Part shown: in pieces, positions 19,901 to 30,200 of the stretch
How positions within the stretch are numbered: the first letter of the stretch is position 1
How the letters are laid out: each line of letters begins with the position of its first letter
Notes under the pieces: model-generated
Told to the model about the DNA's origin: nothing
The model's database searches: none
The model's input: the letters and a program-made list of their open reading frames with translations, nothing else
Made by a program: the position numbers and the translations under genes
From: Bremerella volcania
GTDB taxonomy: Bacteria > Planctomycetota > Planctomycetia > Pirellulales > Pirellulaceae
Direction: 5' to 3'
Assembly (NCBI RefSeq): GCF_007748115.1
Contig: NZ_CP036289.1
Span: forward strand, 3,162,001-3,226,000
DNA length: 64,000 nucleotides

Positions 19901-20006
19901 TTGCGCGATCAGCCCTTAGACGTTGATTCTTTTCCCCCGCGACGGTATTGATTGAATGGACGGCATTTGCCGCCCATTTTTGCGATCCAGGGGGGATATT
20001 GAGCGA

Positions 20007-20651
20007 ATGCTTGCGTTTCGCTTTAGTCTGAAAGGCCTTCTAGGGCTGTTTGTCGTGGTTTCGATGGCAATCGTGATTACCACGCAGTGGCGCTACCGGG
20101 GCCGACTAACTACCTATTTTCTTGATCCGACTTCCGCCGAGGCCAAGGCCCTTCTGGCGTCTCCTGTCCTCGCTGCCGACGAGCTACTGCCTACGGCTGA
20201 ATATCGGGCCAATTATCGCGATGTCCGCTGGCTATTCTCTAAAGCGGAGGACGCGGTCGCGATTTCTGGGGGATTACAGGCCGATTTCGACAACGATCGG
20301 GTTGTGATTCGCACTTCGGAACCAGACGATCTGAAGCTTTTGATCGCGAAGATGTCCGAGGCAGATCATCTAGAAGAGGATCATGGCGTGATTCGTGGCA
20401 TCGCAGTGGACGAAAATGATCGTCCAGTGGCAAACTTACCCGTCGATCTTCTGGGGCCCACACAGCTCGTGAACGCCTATCTGACGCGTCCGGACGGGAG
20501 TTTTAGTGTTCCGGTCGAGTTCACCCCCAGCGACGACTACACGCTTCGTTTTCGGCGATCTTACGCCGAGACCTACCAGACGATGCCCTTTTCACTGGGA
20601 AAATCGAAACGTGAAGTGGTTGTTCGGGTTGTGATTCCACAAAAAGGTTGA
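20007..20651 (+). CDS. Membrane-anchored protein with carboxypeptidase-regulatory-like domain
   Basis: A 214-residue protein. Its N-terminus (MLAFRFSLKGLLGLFVVVSM) is a type of membrane anchor common in planctomycete proteins. The C-terminal part from about residue 135 (VIRGIAVDENDRPVANLPV then RPDGSFSVPV) looks like a CarboxypepD-regulatory beta-sandwich domain. ATG at 20007 with a GGGGG-rich stretch upstream is preferred over the start at 19956. Function unknown; possibly a cell-envelope structural protein. Confidence 0.7.
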   Translation: MLAFRFSLKGLLGLFVVVSMAIVITTQWRYRGRLTTYFLDPTSAEAKALLASPVLAADELLPTAEYRANYRDVRWLFSKAEDAVAISGGLQADFDNDRVVIRTSEPDDLKLLIAKMSEADHLEEDHGVIRGIAVDENDRPVANLPVDLLGPTQLVNAYLTRPDGSFSVPVEFTPSDDYTLRFRRSYAETYQTMPFSLGKSKREVVVRVVIPQKG

Positions 20652-20776
20652 TTGACCGGAACAGAACGCCAGTTGCGAGGTTGAATTTCACGGCCCCCCC
20701 AGTGAGAATGAGGGGGTATCAAGCTACGTGATTGACCACCGACTCGACCACCAATTGTTGCAATTCTGGGCTCAGG

Positions 20777-22501
20777 ATGACCTCATACGCACAGTGCTCC
20801 CACTGCCAAACCAAGTTTAAAGCCAAAGCCGAGCTTGATGGCAAATCAGTGCGTTGTCCAAAGTGCAAGAAAGTTTTCGATGTCAAGCTGACCGACACGG
20901 CCCCCTCGAGCGAAGAAAAAGCCAAGCATGGCTCTGCGGCAAATCTATCGAAGTCCAAGGTGATTCCTAAGAGCCAGTCGGGGTCGAAGGTTCTCGGCGA
21001 GATGACGGCCGGCGGAAAGAAGGCCCCCAAGCCCAAATCCGCGAACCGGCCCAAGTGGGCTGGAGAACCAGAACCGGAAAACGCTTCAGCCACTGAATCC
21101 GCCGCCAAGAAGCAACTTCACCAAATCCCGGCTGGCAAAGAGAGCCCCATCCTACGTAGCCGCCGAACGCTCTCAGCGGTCATCCTGCCTACCGATCGGC
21201 ATATTCCTGCTCTTGAAGTTCCATGGGGAGCACCATGTAATCCGCCTAAGGACTTCTTAAAGGAACAAGCCGGCGGAAGTGTGCAAATGCAGGCGCCGTC
21301 TCCTGCAACCTCGGAATTCACTCCGCTGATTTCTCCTGACGAGAAGGAGATCCGTATCGAAGCGGGCAAGCCGGGCGAGAGCGCTCCGATTGTCGATTCG
21401 GAAGAACCTGAATTAGGGCTTCAAGAGGATGCACCGGTAAAACCGAAAACGCCTGCCTCGTCGTCTTCCAGCAGTATGGATATTAATGAAGATGAACTGA
21501 TCGCCGGCGTTACGGAAGAGACCTCCAAGCCTGCCAAGAGCCGGCAAAGTGAAGCTGGCTTTCACCGCTCTGCAAAAGAAAAGGTCATAGAAGGAACTTT
21601 CACGGATGACGTGGTGACCTCCGACAACGAAGGCGGTTTCTATCGACCTGCTCTGCCTGGTCAGCATGATGATATTTACACCCAAGATCCAGCAATACTT
21701 GAAAGAGTCATGACGGCTGCCAAGCAGCTTCTGGGACGCGGTGCGTCGATCGACGACCTGGAGGCGGTGGAAGGCTCAAAATATGTTGAGCAGGTCGCTC
21801 AGGTCCTGGCCGGTCAGGAGGGTTTCGGCCAGACCAAAGAGTCAGGCGGATTCGCACTGCCAGTCAATTCCACGCTCGTAATGAGCGCCGTCGGAATTAT
21901 CTTTGGCGTGGGCCTGCTGGTCATGTTGATCTTCGCCATCAGTACGATCAGCAGTACCCTCGGCTCTGGTGCTGGTGGTGGGACCAACAAGTTTGACTAC
22001 GTGACCCTACAAACAAGTCAATTTCCCGTCGAGGCCCGCGGGCCGGCAGGGCTGGTGACTGTTAAGTTTCCATCAAACTTTGATCCGATTCCTAGTATCG
22101 AAAGGCCCTGGCTTGATACGAAAGTCGAGGGGTATCGCATCATTCGCGACGACGAATCGTTCGTCATGATGTACAGCGCTTCGATCCCGGGAAATCCGCC
22201 TAAATCGAATCAAATGCCATCGAAAGAGCAGCTCGAAGTCTTCGGCATGCAGAACCTCATGGGAGCGAGCAAGTACCTCACCAAGACCGAGCAAATGACG
22301 CTCGACAATTATCCGTTGATTGAGTATCACTTTTCAGCGGATATCCTGCGGAGCCGGCCAGGGAAGAGCCGGGTAGTACTCCTCTTTACGCAACAACGCA
22401 TGTTCATGTTCCTCTGGTCGGGTAACAGCGTCTCTTCGGAAGTGAACAAGTTCTTTAAATCGATCAGCGTAAAAGGCAACCCCTACCCTGGTTCGGGTTA
22501 G
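20777..22501 (+). CDS. MJ0042-type zinc-ribbon membrane protein
   Basis: A 574-residue protein. The N-terminal zinc ribbon has Cys7, Cys10, Cys27 and Cys30 when read from ATG 20777. That spacing from the start is identical in the next gene, which supports this start over the TTG at 20732. A long low-complexity, charged, Pro/Ser-rich region follows (about 60-330), then one membrane helix (about 367-391, GIIFGVGLLVMLIFAI) and a C-terminal domain of about 165 residues that I do not recognise. The layout predicts a cytoplasmic zinc ribbon and an external C-terminal domain. It may be a planctomycete-specific envelope sensor or assembly factor; function unknown. Confidence 0.75.
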   Translation: MTSYAQCSHCQTKFKAKAELDGKSVRCPKCKKVFDVKLTDTAPSSEEKAKHGSAANLSKSKVIPKSQSGSKVLGEMTAGGKKAPKPKSANRPKWAGEPEPENASATESAAKKQLHQIPAGKESPILRSRRTLSAVILPTDRHIPALEVPWGAPCNPPKDFLKEQAGGSVQMQAPSPATSEFTPLISPDEKEIRIEAGKPGESAPIVDSEEPELGLQEDAPVKPKTPASSSSSSMDINEDELIAGVTEETSKPAKSRQSEAGFHRSAKEKVIEGTFTDDVVTSDNEGGFYRPALPGQHDDIYTQDPAILERVMTAAKQLLGRGASIDDLEAVEGSKYVEQVAQVLAGQEGFGQTKESGGFALPVNSTLVMSAVGIIFGVGLLVMLIFAISTISSTLGSGAGGGTNKFDYVTLQTSQFPVEARGPAGLVTVKFPSNFDPIPSIERPWLDTKVEGYRIIRDDESFVMMYSASIPGNPPKSNQMPSKEQLEVFGMQNLMGASKYLTKTEQMTLDNYPLIEYHFSADILRSRPGKSRVVLLFTQQRMFMFLWSGNSVSSEVNKFFKSISVKGNPYPGSG

Positions 22502-22572
22502 TCCGCACGAGTCCACCTAAGGAGTCTGTCTCCCTTTTTACAACAGCCATACCGAAGATCGGCAGGTTTGGT

Positions 22573-23514
22573 GTGACGACGATTGCTAAGTGCACGAACT
22601 GCGATTCGGCCTTTAAAGTGAAAGACCATTTGGTCGGCAAAGCGGTGCGCTGTCCTCGCTGCGGAGAAGCGTTTCGCGTCGAATCTAATGGCAGTAGTTC
22701 TAAGAAAGCTTCCAAGTCTCGTCCCACCGCGGGTAGTAAGACAGTCCAAGCTGAGACCAAAGATAACAGCGTCGATCCGGTTTCATCGGAAGCTTCTCCC
22801 GCTCCGTCTTCATCGGAAGGGTTCTTTGACACTCATGAAGACGTCGACGCGATTTACGCCGCCAATGTCGTATCGGCTAAACACCGAAAGCGGCGACGAC
22901 AATTGACCCTTCTCATCGCCAGCGGAAGTTTGGCAGCAATTTTGATAATTGTGGGTACAGTCGTCGCTTTTCAGTATGTATACGATAACGCGGATATCCC
23001 GCTGGAGTTAGCCGATCCCCAGAGCGTCGATATTGCGGAACTGGATGGAAGTTGGAGACCCTACAGTGATACCCACTGGGGCTATTCCGCTCGCATGCCT
23101 GGCGAGCCGCAAGTTACAACGGAAGATGGAGACCAGGTAAGATCACTCACGCTTCGCGACCCGCAGTTTGGCACGATGAAAGTCGAGCTCCGTAAAGAGT
23201 CGCACCCAGAATGGAACGAGTTCTTTGCCAAAGTGGACCGCGACGAGATCTTCCGAAGTGTTCCCGCCGGAAACGTCATGAAAATCAGTTCGGAGATTAC
23301 TTACCGAACCGATTCGACGGCCGTGCATCGATATATCCTCGTCAGCAAGGAAAGTCGCCTTACCAAGAATGTCGTGGTTGTGCATAAATTCTCGGTAGGA
23401 GGCAAGACAATTACCGTTATGTGGGCGGGCAAACGAGAGATGCTGCGTTCGCCCGAAGTTCTCTACTTTTTTTCCTCGGTCGAAATATCTGGTGATCGAT
23501 ACATAACGCACTAA
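22573..23514 (+). CDS. MJ0042-type zinc-ribbon membrane protein (paralogue of preceding gene)
   Basis: A 313-residue protein built on the same plan as its upstream neighbour: zinc ribbon with Cys7, Cys10, Cys27 and Cys30 (CTNCDSAF...VRCPRCGEAF), Ser/Lys-rich linker, one membrane helix (about 110-137), and a C-terminal domain of roughly 165 residues. Start is the GTG at 22573. The pair most likely arose by tandem duplication, although the linkers and C-terminal domains have diverged. Function unknown. Confidence 0.75.
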   Translation: MTTIAKCTNCDSAFKVKDHLVGKAVRCPRCGEAFRVESNGSSSKKASKSRPTAGSKTVQAETKDNSVDPVSSEASPAPSSSEGFFDTHEDVDAIYAANVVSAKHRKRRRQLTLLIASGSLAAILIIVGTVVAFQYVYDNADIPLELADPQSVDIAELDGSWRPYSDTHWGYSARMPGEPQVTTEDGDQVRSLTLRDPQFGTMKVELRKESHPEWNEFFAKVDRDEIFRSVPAGNVMKISSEITYRTDSTAVHRYILVSKESRLTKNVVVVHKFSVGGKTITVMWAGKREMLRSPEVLYFFSSVEISGDRYITH

Positions 23515-23561
23515 AACGCTTGGGGCAGACCTTCCCTAACCGGTCGACGTGTTACAATTGG

Positions 23562-23590
23562 ACAATGGTTTTCTAAGAGTTGCCCATTGT
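23562..23590 (+). other. Hairpin before the metallophosphoesterase gene
   Basis: A 7-bp perfect stem (ACAATGG with CCATTGT) around a 15-base loop, just downstream of the zinc-ribbon gene and about 20 bases before the start of the next gene. It is followed by GCTTTTGAGG, so it could end the upstream transcript or be a leader hairpin. Strength is modest. Confidence 0.35.
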
Positions 23591-23609
23591 GCTTTTGAGG
23601 ATGGAAAGT

Positions 23610-24341
23610 ATGGATTGGTTTCTTTCCGATCTTCACATGTTTTCTCGCCGTTCGATCTACCACGAACATGAGGAGGAGATTCTGTCACGTGCCGCCGAGG
23701 CGCGCGTGTTCGTGCTTGGTGGGGATATCGTCGACTTTTCCTGGACGACGTTACCCTCGGTCGAGGCGACGATCGACGCCTCGATGCAGTGGCTGACGGA
23801 CCTGGTCGAGTCTAATCGGAATTGTCAGTTTCACTACTTGCTGGGGAATCACGACTGTCACGCGGATTTCGTGAAGCGACTTGGTGACGTAGCTGAAGCG
23901 AACGAAAACTTTCATTGGGAACCTTACTTTCTTCGCATCGGTTCGGCTGTGATGTTGCATGGTGATGCAGTTCACTTGAAGCAGCGTACCAATTTGGCGT
24001 TGGCCACGCAGCGAAATCGAAAGCACCAATTTAAGCAGCCTGAGTATCGCCACCAGATTTATGAGGTGGCCATTCGCTCTCGGTTGCATGCCGTTGTCGG
24101 CAAGTTGGCCAATCCTCGTCGTGTCGTCGCTGGTAGGATTTGGGACTACCTGACCAACGAGAAAGTGGATATGGAGAGGTCCGTGCGGAACGTCTATTTC
24201 GGGCATACTCACGTCCCGATGAGCGATTATGCGTATCGTGGTATTCACTTCCACAACGGTGGAGCGTCGATTTCGGGCCTGAAGTTCAACATGCTTCCGA
24301 TGAAACTCGACGGCCAATGTCATCCAGTAGCCGATAACTGA
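23610..24341 (+). CDS. Calcineurin-like metallophosphoesterase, LpxH-like
   Basis: A 243-residue phosphoesterase with a full set of dimetal motifs: FLSDLHMF, VLGGDIVDF, LLGNHDCH, VMLHGDAVH and YFGHTHVP. The arrangement resembles UDP-2,3-diacylglucosamine pyrophosphohydrolase (LpxH) and related phosphatases. ATG at 23610 is preferred because GAGG lies 9 bases upstream; the ATG at 23601 touches that site and the TTG at 23580 has none. Substrate unknown: lipid A assembly is possible, but the middle region is unlike classical LpxH as far as I can judge. Confidence 0.85.
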   Translation: MDWFLSDLHMFSRRSIYHEHEEEILSRAAEARVFVLGGDIVDFSWTTLPSVEATIDASMQWLTDLVESNRNCQFHYLLGNHDCHADFVKRLGDVAEANENFHWEPYFLRIGSAVMLHGDAVHLKQRTNLALATQRNRKHQFKQPEYRHQIYEVAIRSRLHAVVGKLANPRRVVAGRIWDYLTNEKVDMERSVRNVYFGHTHVPMSDYAYRGIHFHNGGASISGLKFNMLPMKLDGQCHPVADN

Positions 24342-24360
24342 CGTCTTGCGTGAACGCAGA

Positions 24361-24687
24361 ATGCCGAAAGAACCTGACCCAGTAGAGATTGTTGAATTTC
24401 TGAAATCGCAGGGCGTTCATATTCGGATGCGCAAGAGTGGTCAGGTGCATACCCTGGACTTCTCCGACTGCGACTGGAAACCCGATGACCACTCGATCCA
24501 CCAATTGGAGGTCCTGCAAAACCTGGAAGTCTTAAACTGCGAGCAGGCACCGCTCACGGACGCGGCCGTCGAGTCGATTCTACGGCACTCTGGGGTGAAG
24601 CTTTTGACCCTGTCAGGTACCGGGCTATCGACCGAGGCCATCAAGCGGCTTCGTCAGAATCTGATCGGATGTCGTATCATCGCATAA
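24361..24687 (+). CDS. Small leucine-rich-repeat-like protein
   Basis: A 108-residue cytoplasmic protein. Two or three leucine-rich-repeat-like units can be seen (LEVLQNLEVLNCEQAPLTDAA and VKLLTLSGTGLSTEAIKRL). An in-frame TTG at 24346 is possible; ATG at 24361 is preferred. It follows the metallophosphoesterase by about 20 bases and is probably co-transcribed. Function unknown; the LRR units suggest protein binding. Confidence 0.65.
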   Translation: MPKEPDPVEIVEFLKSQGVHIRMRKSGQVHTLDFSDCDWKPDDHSIHQLEVLQNLEVLNCEQAPLTDAAVESILRHSGVKLLTLSGTGLSTEAIKRLRQNLIGCRIIA

Positions 24688-24724
24688 AAAAGGCCCTTCG
24701 TGGACGGTACACAAAGGGCCTTTT
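24688..24724. terminator. Bidirectional intrinsic terminator
   Basis: An 11-bp perfect stem (AAAAGGCCCTT paired with AAGGGCCTTTT) with a 15-base loop. A-run on the left and T-run on the right make it able to end transcripts from both sides. It begins right at the stop codon of the LRR-like gene and lies 27 bases from the convergent TonB receptor stop. Confidence 0.85.
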
Positions 24725-24750
24725 CGCGTTGGGAATTGGCGGACGTTCGA

Positions 24751-26805
24751 TTAAAACGTCCACTCAACACCACTGTAGATAGCGGCATCTGAGGTCGCGT
24801 AGCCGGTGACTTCCTCGTATTGCTCGTTGAATAGGTTGTCGATCTTGTAGAACCATCTCATATTGGGACGAATCCAATAGTCGCCGTACACGTCGATGAC
24901 GTTGTAGTTTGCCAAGACGACAGAACCATTTCGAGCATCCAGTCTGCGGCCCACCATTCGAGCAGCCAGCGTTATTGACCCGCAACCACAGCCAAAGTAA
25001 CGCGTGATGCCAAACGTCCCTTTGTCCTTGGGGCGGCGTACCAAAGGAAGTCCCGTATCGGCATCCCAGGTATCGGTGTGCGTATACGATCCCCAGACGG
25101 CCCATGTTGGATTGATGTACCAATCCGCGGTCAATTCGACGCCGTGAGAGCGGGCCTGACCAATGTTCAGCAAAGTAAACGTCATCGGATCGAAGAGGAT
25201 CAAGTCGCGATAGTCGTTGCGGAAGTAGGTTGCTCCTAAAACGACGTCGTCATTCCACAGCGATTGATCGATTCCATATTCCCAACCCCGACTGCGCTCA
25301 GGCCGCAAATCGGGAGTACCAAATGGAAACAGGTTTTCCGACAACGCAGGTGCACGGTAACCGGTGCCCAGACTTGCCCGAAGTCGAGTACTGGTTTCAT
25401 GGATTTCGTAGGCCGCGGTCGTTCGGTATGTTTGATGAGCGCCTGCCGCGCTGTGGTCGTCCCAGCGTACGCCAGCGGTCAAATGCAAGCGATCCCAAAA
25501 CGAGATCTGATCCTGAAAGAAGATCCCCGATTGGTATTGGCTGGCCGACGAAGGCGCCGAAGGCAGGAACTCCGTCGTCGCTGATTCGTCCCAGTGTTGC
25601 ACCCCGATCGAGAACTCATGATCGGGCCACAATAGCGCCGTTCCCAGGTAGGTAAACTGTCGAGTTGCCCCTTCCGCATTCGCGGGAAAGACATCATCTC
25701 GGTCGTTTCGCTGGTACTCGACGTAGTCGTAGGCAAATTGCTGTTGGATGTTGCCATCCAGCAAAGTGTTGTTGATCTCAAATCGTTGAACAAAGTTCTT
25801 CGTAAGATTGAGACGCAGAGGATCATCCGTAGGGGGAATCCCAATGGAGAACGAGGCATCGTCGATCCGTGCACGAGCATCCGTGTAACGCAGGCGGTAA
25901 ACAAACTCTGTATTCTCGGTTAATTGAACGCCAAAAGCACCGGAGAGTGCACCGACCTCGAATGGATCGTTTTCGACTCCGCCTGCGGCTGCCGAAAATG
26001 ATTGGGTGTCCAGCCACGACCCAGAGAAGGAGTAGTCAATCGCACCCTGGCTACCTTGCACGTAGCCCCCTTCGCGATGCGTTCCGTAGGCACCGCCCTG
26101 GGCCGATATCGCCCCCGACAATGGACCTTGCCCGCGACGCGTGATGATATTCACAACACCACCAATCGCTTCCGATCCATAAAGTAAACTTTGGGGGCCC
26201 TGCAGAATCTCAATGCGTTCGACATTATCGAGCGTCAAGTTCGCGGCATCGAAGCCACGACTGGGGCTACTTGGGTCATTCACTGGCGATCCGTCGATCA
26301 ATACTTTCGTGTGCTGGGAGTTAGCCCCCCGCAAGAAGATCGATCGAACGCCGCCTGGCCCACCGGAGTTCACGACGTCGACACCCGGTTGTCGCGCCAG
26401 AATCTCTCCCACGGTAAACGCATCGGACTTTTCAATCTGGTCGCGAGCGATCACCTGAACGGTTCCACCAAACTTTCTCTCTTCGGTACCGGTTGCCGTC
26501 GGCGTAACGACAGTTGCATTGGAAAACGTTGCGTCGTAGTCACGTTGAGATTCGCCGCTGTTCGGTTCGCTCTGGACGACGACCGGAGGTAATAGAGGTA
26601 CCTCGGAATCGGGAAGCGAAGGAGTGTCAGACACTTCGTCTGCAGCGTCTGTATTGTTGACCTCTTCTTGAAGTGAAGCCTGCTCGACCGACGTCGCTTG
26701 TATCGGTACCAGGTTTTGAGCGCTCGCCGATGTTCCCCAGCAAACCACTCCCAGTAAACAAACGGAGCCCAAAATTGGCGGGCCCCAGCCATTCATCCAT
26801 CTCAC
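24751..26805 (-). CDS. btuB: TonB-dependent outer-membrane receptor, BtuB-like (vitamin B12)
   Basis: A 684-residue outer-membrane receptor. After a signal peptide (LGSVCLLGVVCWGTSASA) and a Glu/Ser/Pro-rich stretch comes the plug domain (about 100-220: IEKSDAFTVGEILARQPGVDV, FLRGANSQHTKVLIDG, ERIEILQGPQSLLYGSEAIGG), then the 22-strand barrel ending in an aromatic residue (SGVEWTF). It is BtuB-like, and the cobalamin riboswitch directly upstream strongly supports corrinoid uptake. GTG at 26805 has AAAGG at 7 bases; ATG at 26796 is a possible alternative. No B12-specific ABC transporter is in the window. Confidence 0.9.
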   Translation of the reverse strand: MRWMNGWGPPILGSVCLLGVVCWGTSASAQNLVPIQATSVEQASLQEEVNNTDAADEVSDTPSLPDSEVPLLPPVVVQSEPNSGESQRDYDATFSNATVVTPTATGTEERKFGGTVQVIARDQIEKSDAFTVGEILARQPGVDVVNSGGPGGVRSIFLRGANSQHTKVLIDGSPVNDPSSPSRGFDAANLTLDNVERIEILQGPQSLLYGSEAIGGVVNIITRRGQGPLSGAISAQGGAYGTHREGGYVQGSQGAIDYSFSGSWLDTQSFSAAAGGVENDPFEVGALSGAFGVQLTENTEFVYRLRYTDARARIDDASFSIGIPPTDDPLRLNLTKNFVQRFEINNTLLDGNIQQQFAYDYVEYQRNDRDDVFPANAEGATRQFTYLGTALLWPDHEFSIGVQHWDESATTEFLPSAPSSASQYQSGIFFQDQISFWDRLHLTAGVRWDDHSAAGAHQTYRTTAAYEIHETSTRLRASLGTGYRAPALSENLFPFGTPDLRPERSRGWEYGIDQSLWNDDVVLGATYFRNDYRDLILFDPMTFTLLNIGQARSHGVELTADWYINPTWAVWGSYTHTDTWDADTGLPLVRRPKDKGTFGITRYFGCGCGSITLAARMVGRRLDARNGSVVLANYNVIDVYGDYWIRPNMRWFYKIDNLFNEQYEEVTGYATSDAAIYSGVEWTF

Positions 26806-26814
26806 GCGTTGACC

Positions 26815-26833
26815 TTTCCATCCCTCGTGGAAA
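26815..26833 (-). promoter_or_regulatory. Shine-Dalgarno-masking hairpin of the btuB leader
   Basis: A 6-bp stem (TTTCCA with TGGAAA, loop of 7) on the minus strand. Its 3' arm overlaps the AAAGG ribosome site of the receptor gene. Sitting just after the riboswitch aptamer, it is a natural expression platform for translational control by cobalamin. Folding is inferred by eye. Confidence 0.5.
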
Positions 26834-26859
26834 TGCTTGTAGTCGAAAACGTCTGGAGG

Positions 26860-27030
26860 GGCGAATATCCTGACTTCGATTCATCCTCACGCCACCCTTC
26901 CCAAAGCAGCCTGGCGGTCGCTTCAGTGGTTTGTGACGCTCGTCCTCGTTACAGTCGCGGGGCGGTGGGAGACTTACACTCCACTTCCTCGTTCCCATAG
27001 ACACAGTGGCAACGCACGCATCGCTAGCGG
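26860..27030 (-). promoter_or_regulatory. Cobalamin riboswitch
   Basis: On the minus strand the leader of the TonB receptor contains the conserved core of the cobalamin aptamer in order: TGTAAGTCTCCCACCGCCCC, then GCGACTGTAACGAGG, then AAACCACTG, then TTTGGGAAGG, then AGTCAGGATA (the B12 box). Exact ends are approximate. The distance of about 55 bases to the start codon fits a translational switch. It should repress receptor synthesis when adenosylcobalamin or another corrinoid is plentiful. Confidence 0.92.
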
Positions 27031-27233
27031 GTGCAAGGTGCGTACGTCGTATTGATTGGATCGACCTTGCGGGGGTAAATGCTCCTTCAAATCCGAAATG
27101 ACTGCGCCTGCTTGCCGAGCCGGAAAAGTCGCCAGGACCACGGTTTACCTGCATGGTTGGAATAGTCTCAGTGGCGGAGATATACTCAGGGTACAGCTCA
27201 TTTTTGCTCACCTCATCCTCCCCTGCCCGCCCA

Positions 27234-30200
27234 ATGAAAACCAACTGCTCGCTCTTCCTTACATTGTTCCTTCTTGCTCCTGGCCCTCTTTTGCTAGCTG
27301 CTGAGCCGCCGAAAACGCCTCAGCAACAGCAAAAGCTTTTTCATCTGCCACCAGGTTTCGAGATTCAATTGGTCGTGAGTGAACCTGACATCGGGCAACC
27401 CATGAATTTGAATTTTGACGCTCGCGGGCGGCTATGGATTACCAGCAGCGTCGAATACCCCTATCCGGCAGATTCCCCGGGCGTACAGCCACGGCCGGAT
27501 CGTTTTGCCGGGATCGGGCAGCACGCTCCGCGCGATTGGGTAACCGTGGTTGAAGGGTTTGCGGAAGACGGTCGTGGTAAGACGATCACGACGTTTGCGA
27601 CAGGGCTTAATATCCCTATCGGGCAAACGCCACTAGGCAATGGTGGCGAGGCGATTGTCTACAGCATTCCCAACATCGATAAATTGGAAGATACCAATGG
27701 AGATGGCGTTGCCGACGAACGAACTAAGCTCTATGGATCAGTAGGAAACATCGACACCCATGGCATGGTGAACTCCTTCACGCCTTGGATCGATGGGTGG
27801 ATCTATGGCTGCCACGGATTCTCGAACACCTCTGAAATCACCGACGGTCAAGGCAATGTAACCCGCATGCAGTCAGGCAACACGTACCGTTTTCGGGCCG
27901 ACGGCAGTCGGTTTGAATCATTCAGCTTTGGCCAGGTGAATCCGTTTGGTATGACGTTTGACCCCCTTGGGAATCTTTACGACGCCGATTGTCACTCGAT
28001 GCCCGTGTACCAACTGCTTCGCGGCGCGAAATATCCCCACTTCGGTGCCAAGCCGGATGCCGTTGGGTTTGGTCCCACGATGATCGACCATAATCATGGT
28101 TCAACGGGCATTTGCGGTCCGGCCTATTATTCGGCCGAGCATTTTCCTCAATCGTTCCGCGATAACCTGTTTATCTGCAATCCAGTATCGCAGGTGATCC
28201 ATCGAGACAAGCTGAAGCAGTTTGGATCTACCTACCAGGTCGATTCGCAGCCAGACATGGTTCGATGCGACGATACCTGGTTTCGACCGGTCGACGTCAT
28301 GATGGGGCCAGATGGGGCGCTCTATGTTGCGGATTTTTACAATCCGATCATCGGGCACTACGAGTCTCCGCTTGATCATCCCGATCGGGATCGAACTCAT
28401 GGACGAGTGTGGCGAATCGTCTACACCGGAGAAGATAAATCAGCGAAGCCACTTGTTTCCGCTCCCGACCTAACCAAGTTACCTACGAACGAATTGGTAA
28501 AACAATTAGACAGTGCAAACTTACTTGTCCGCACCATGGCGACAAACCTGCTGGTAGAGGGCCATGCCCAGGTTGCCCCTGAAGCGATGGATTCGATCCG
28601 AGATCAGGCGAGCCCACGGCAATTGGCCCACGCACTCTGGGTGTTAGAGCGAATCAAGGGGCTCAGCAATGACGATCTTCAGCGGTTAGCTGGGCATCCC
28701 GACCGGCTGGTCCGCGTTCACTTGATCAAGGCTCTTGCCGAACGTGAAGTTTGGTCGGCGGTTGAGTTCGATCTCGTCCGGCAATCACTGCAAGATCAAG
28801 ATCCGTTCGTTGTAAGGGCGGCGGCAGATGCTTTGGGGCTTCACCCCGCTGCCGCCAATGTACAACCGATGCTTCTAGCCTGGAAACAGGCTCTTCCCGA
28901 AGACACGCACCTCGAGCATATGTTTCGATTAGCCCTTCGCGAACATTTTCGTTCGGCCGAAATCGTTGCCAAACTCGACGCCCAGCCGTGGAGCGATGAG
29001 GAATCCAAGCAACTTGCGGCGATCGCGAAGGTTACTGAAAGCGAGCCAGCCGCGCAGTGGCTCATCTTAAGAACCGAAAGCAACTCGATTGATTGGGAAG
29101 TTCTAAGTCGAGTGGCCGGGCAAGCGGCACGTCAAAACGATGCGAAGATGCTCGAGAGAATCGTTGAATTGACCAAATTATCTCCCGCATGGAAACAGCT
29201 TTCTGTTTTGAGTCAATTCAGTCTCGCAGAACAAGAGACTGGTCGGCGTCCCTCCGAGAATTTGCTGGCACGTTCCTGGGCCGAACGTCTGTGGAATGAT
29301 CTCTCAGCGGAGTTGGCCCGGAACGAAGCCTGGACGGCTCATCCACTTGACGGTGAAATCCCTTTGGCAACAAATCCCTGGGGACCGCGTAATCGTACAA
29401 CGTCGGCCGGAGACACACGAACCTTCTTGGATAGCATTGTCCACGGAGAGAAGCAAACTGGCGTTCTTCGAAGCCGCAGCTTTCCCTTGCCCAAAGAGAT
29501 CCGATTCTGGCTATGTGGCCAAGACGGATTGCCTGGCAAGCCTAGTCCCGAATCAAACTTCGTTTGCGTTAGGCTTGCCGATGGGAACAAGGTTATTGCA
29601 AAGCAAAACGTACCTCGAAACGACGTCGCCAGGCAGTACACACTTTCACTCGCCGAGTATGCAGGCAAGACTGGGTATGTGGAGGTGGTTGATGGGAATT
29701 CCGCATCGTCCTATGCATGGATCGCGGCGCGTGAGTTTTCACCTGAGGTGCCAGCACTGCCTTTGCAGGAGGAAGCTGCATCCAAGGCAGATCTCTTGCG
29801 CCTCGTGCAGGACTTTCGTCTGACGTCTTCTGGAGACCAATTGCTTGCCCTCCTCTCCGATCAGAATCTCGATTGGGAGATGCGGGTCTTGGTCGCCGAA
29901 ACGTTGCAACGACTAGGGCTTGGTGACGAGGTTTCTGACAGTCTGATTGTTTGGCTTTCGGAATCAGACCTCTCCCCGGCGCTTTGGCAAAGAGTCGTTC
30001 GGTTACTCGGATTACAGGCAAACAGCAAAGTTCACAATGCCCTGGTTGATCAGTTGAAGAGCACTGCATCCGCGGAGCAAGCAGAGATCGCCCTTGCCCT
30101 CGGAAATAGCAAAGAGGGAATGGTTGCTCTTCTGGCCGCGATCGACCAAGGGAAGGCTTCGCCGTACGTACTGCAGAATCCTAAGTTTCAGCAGCAAACC

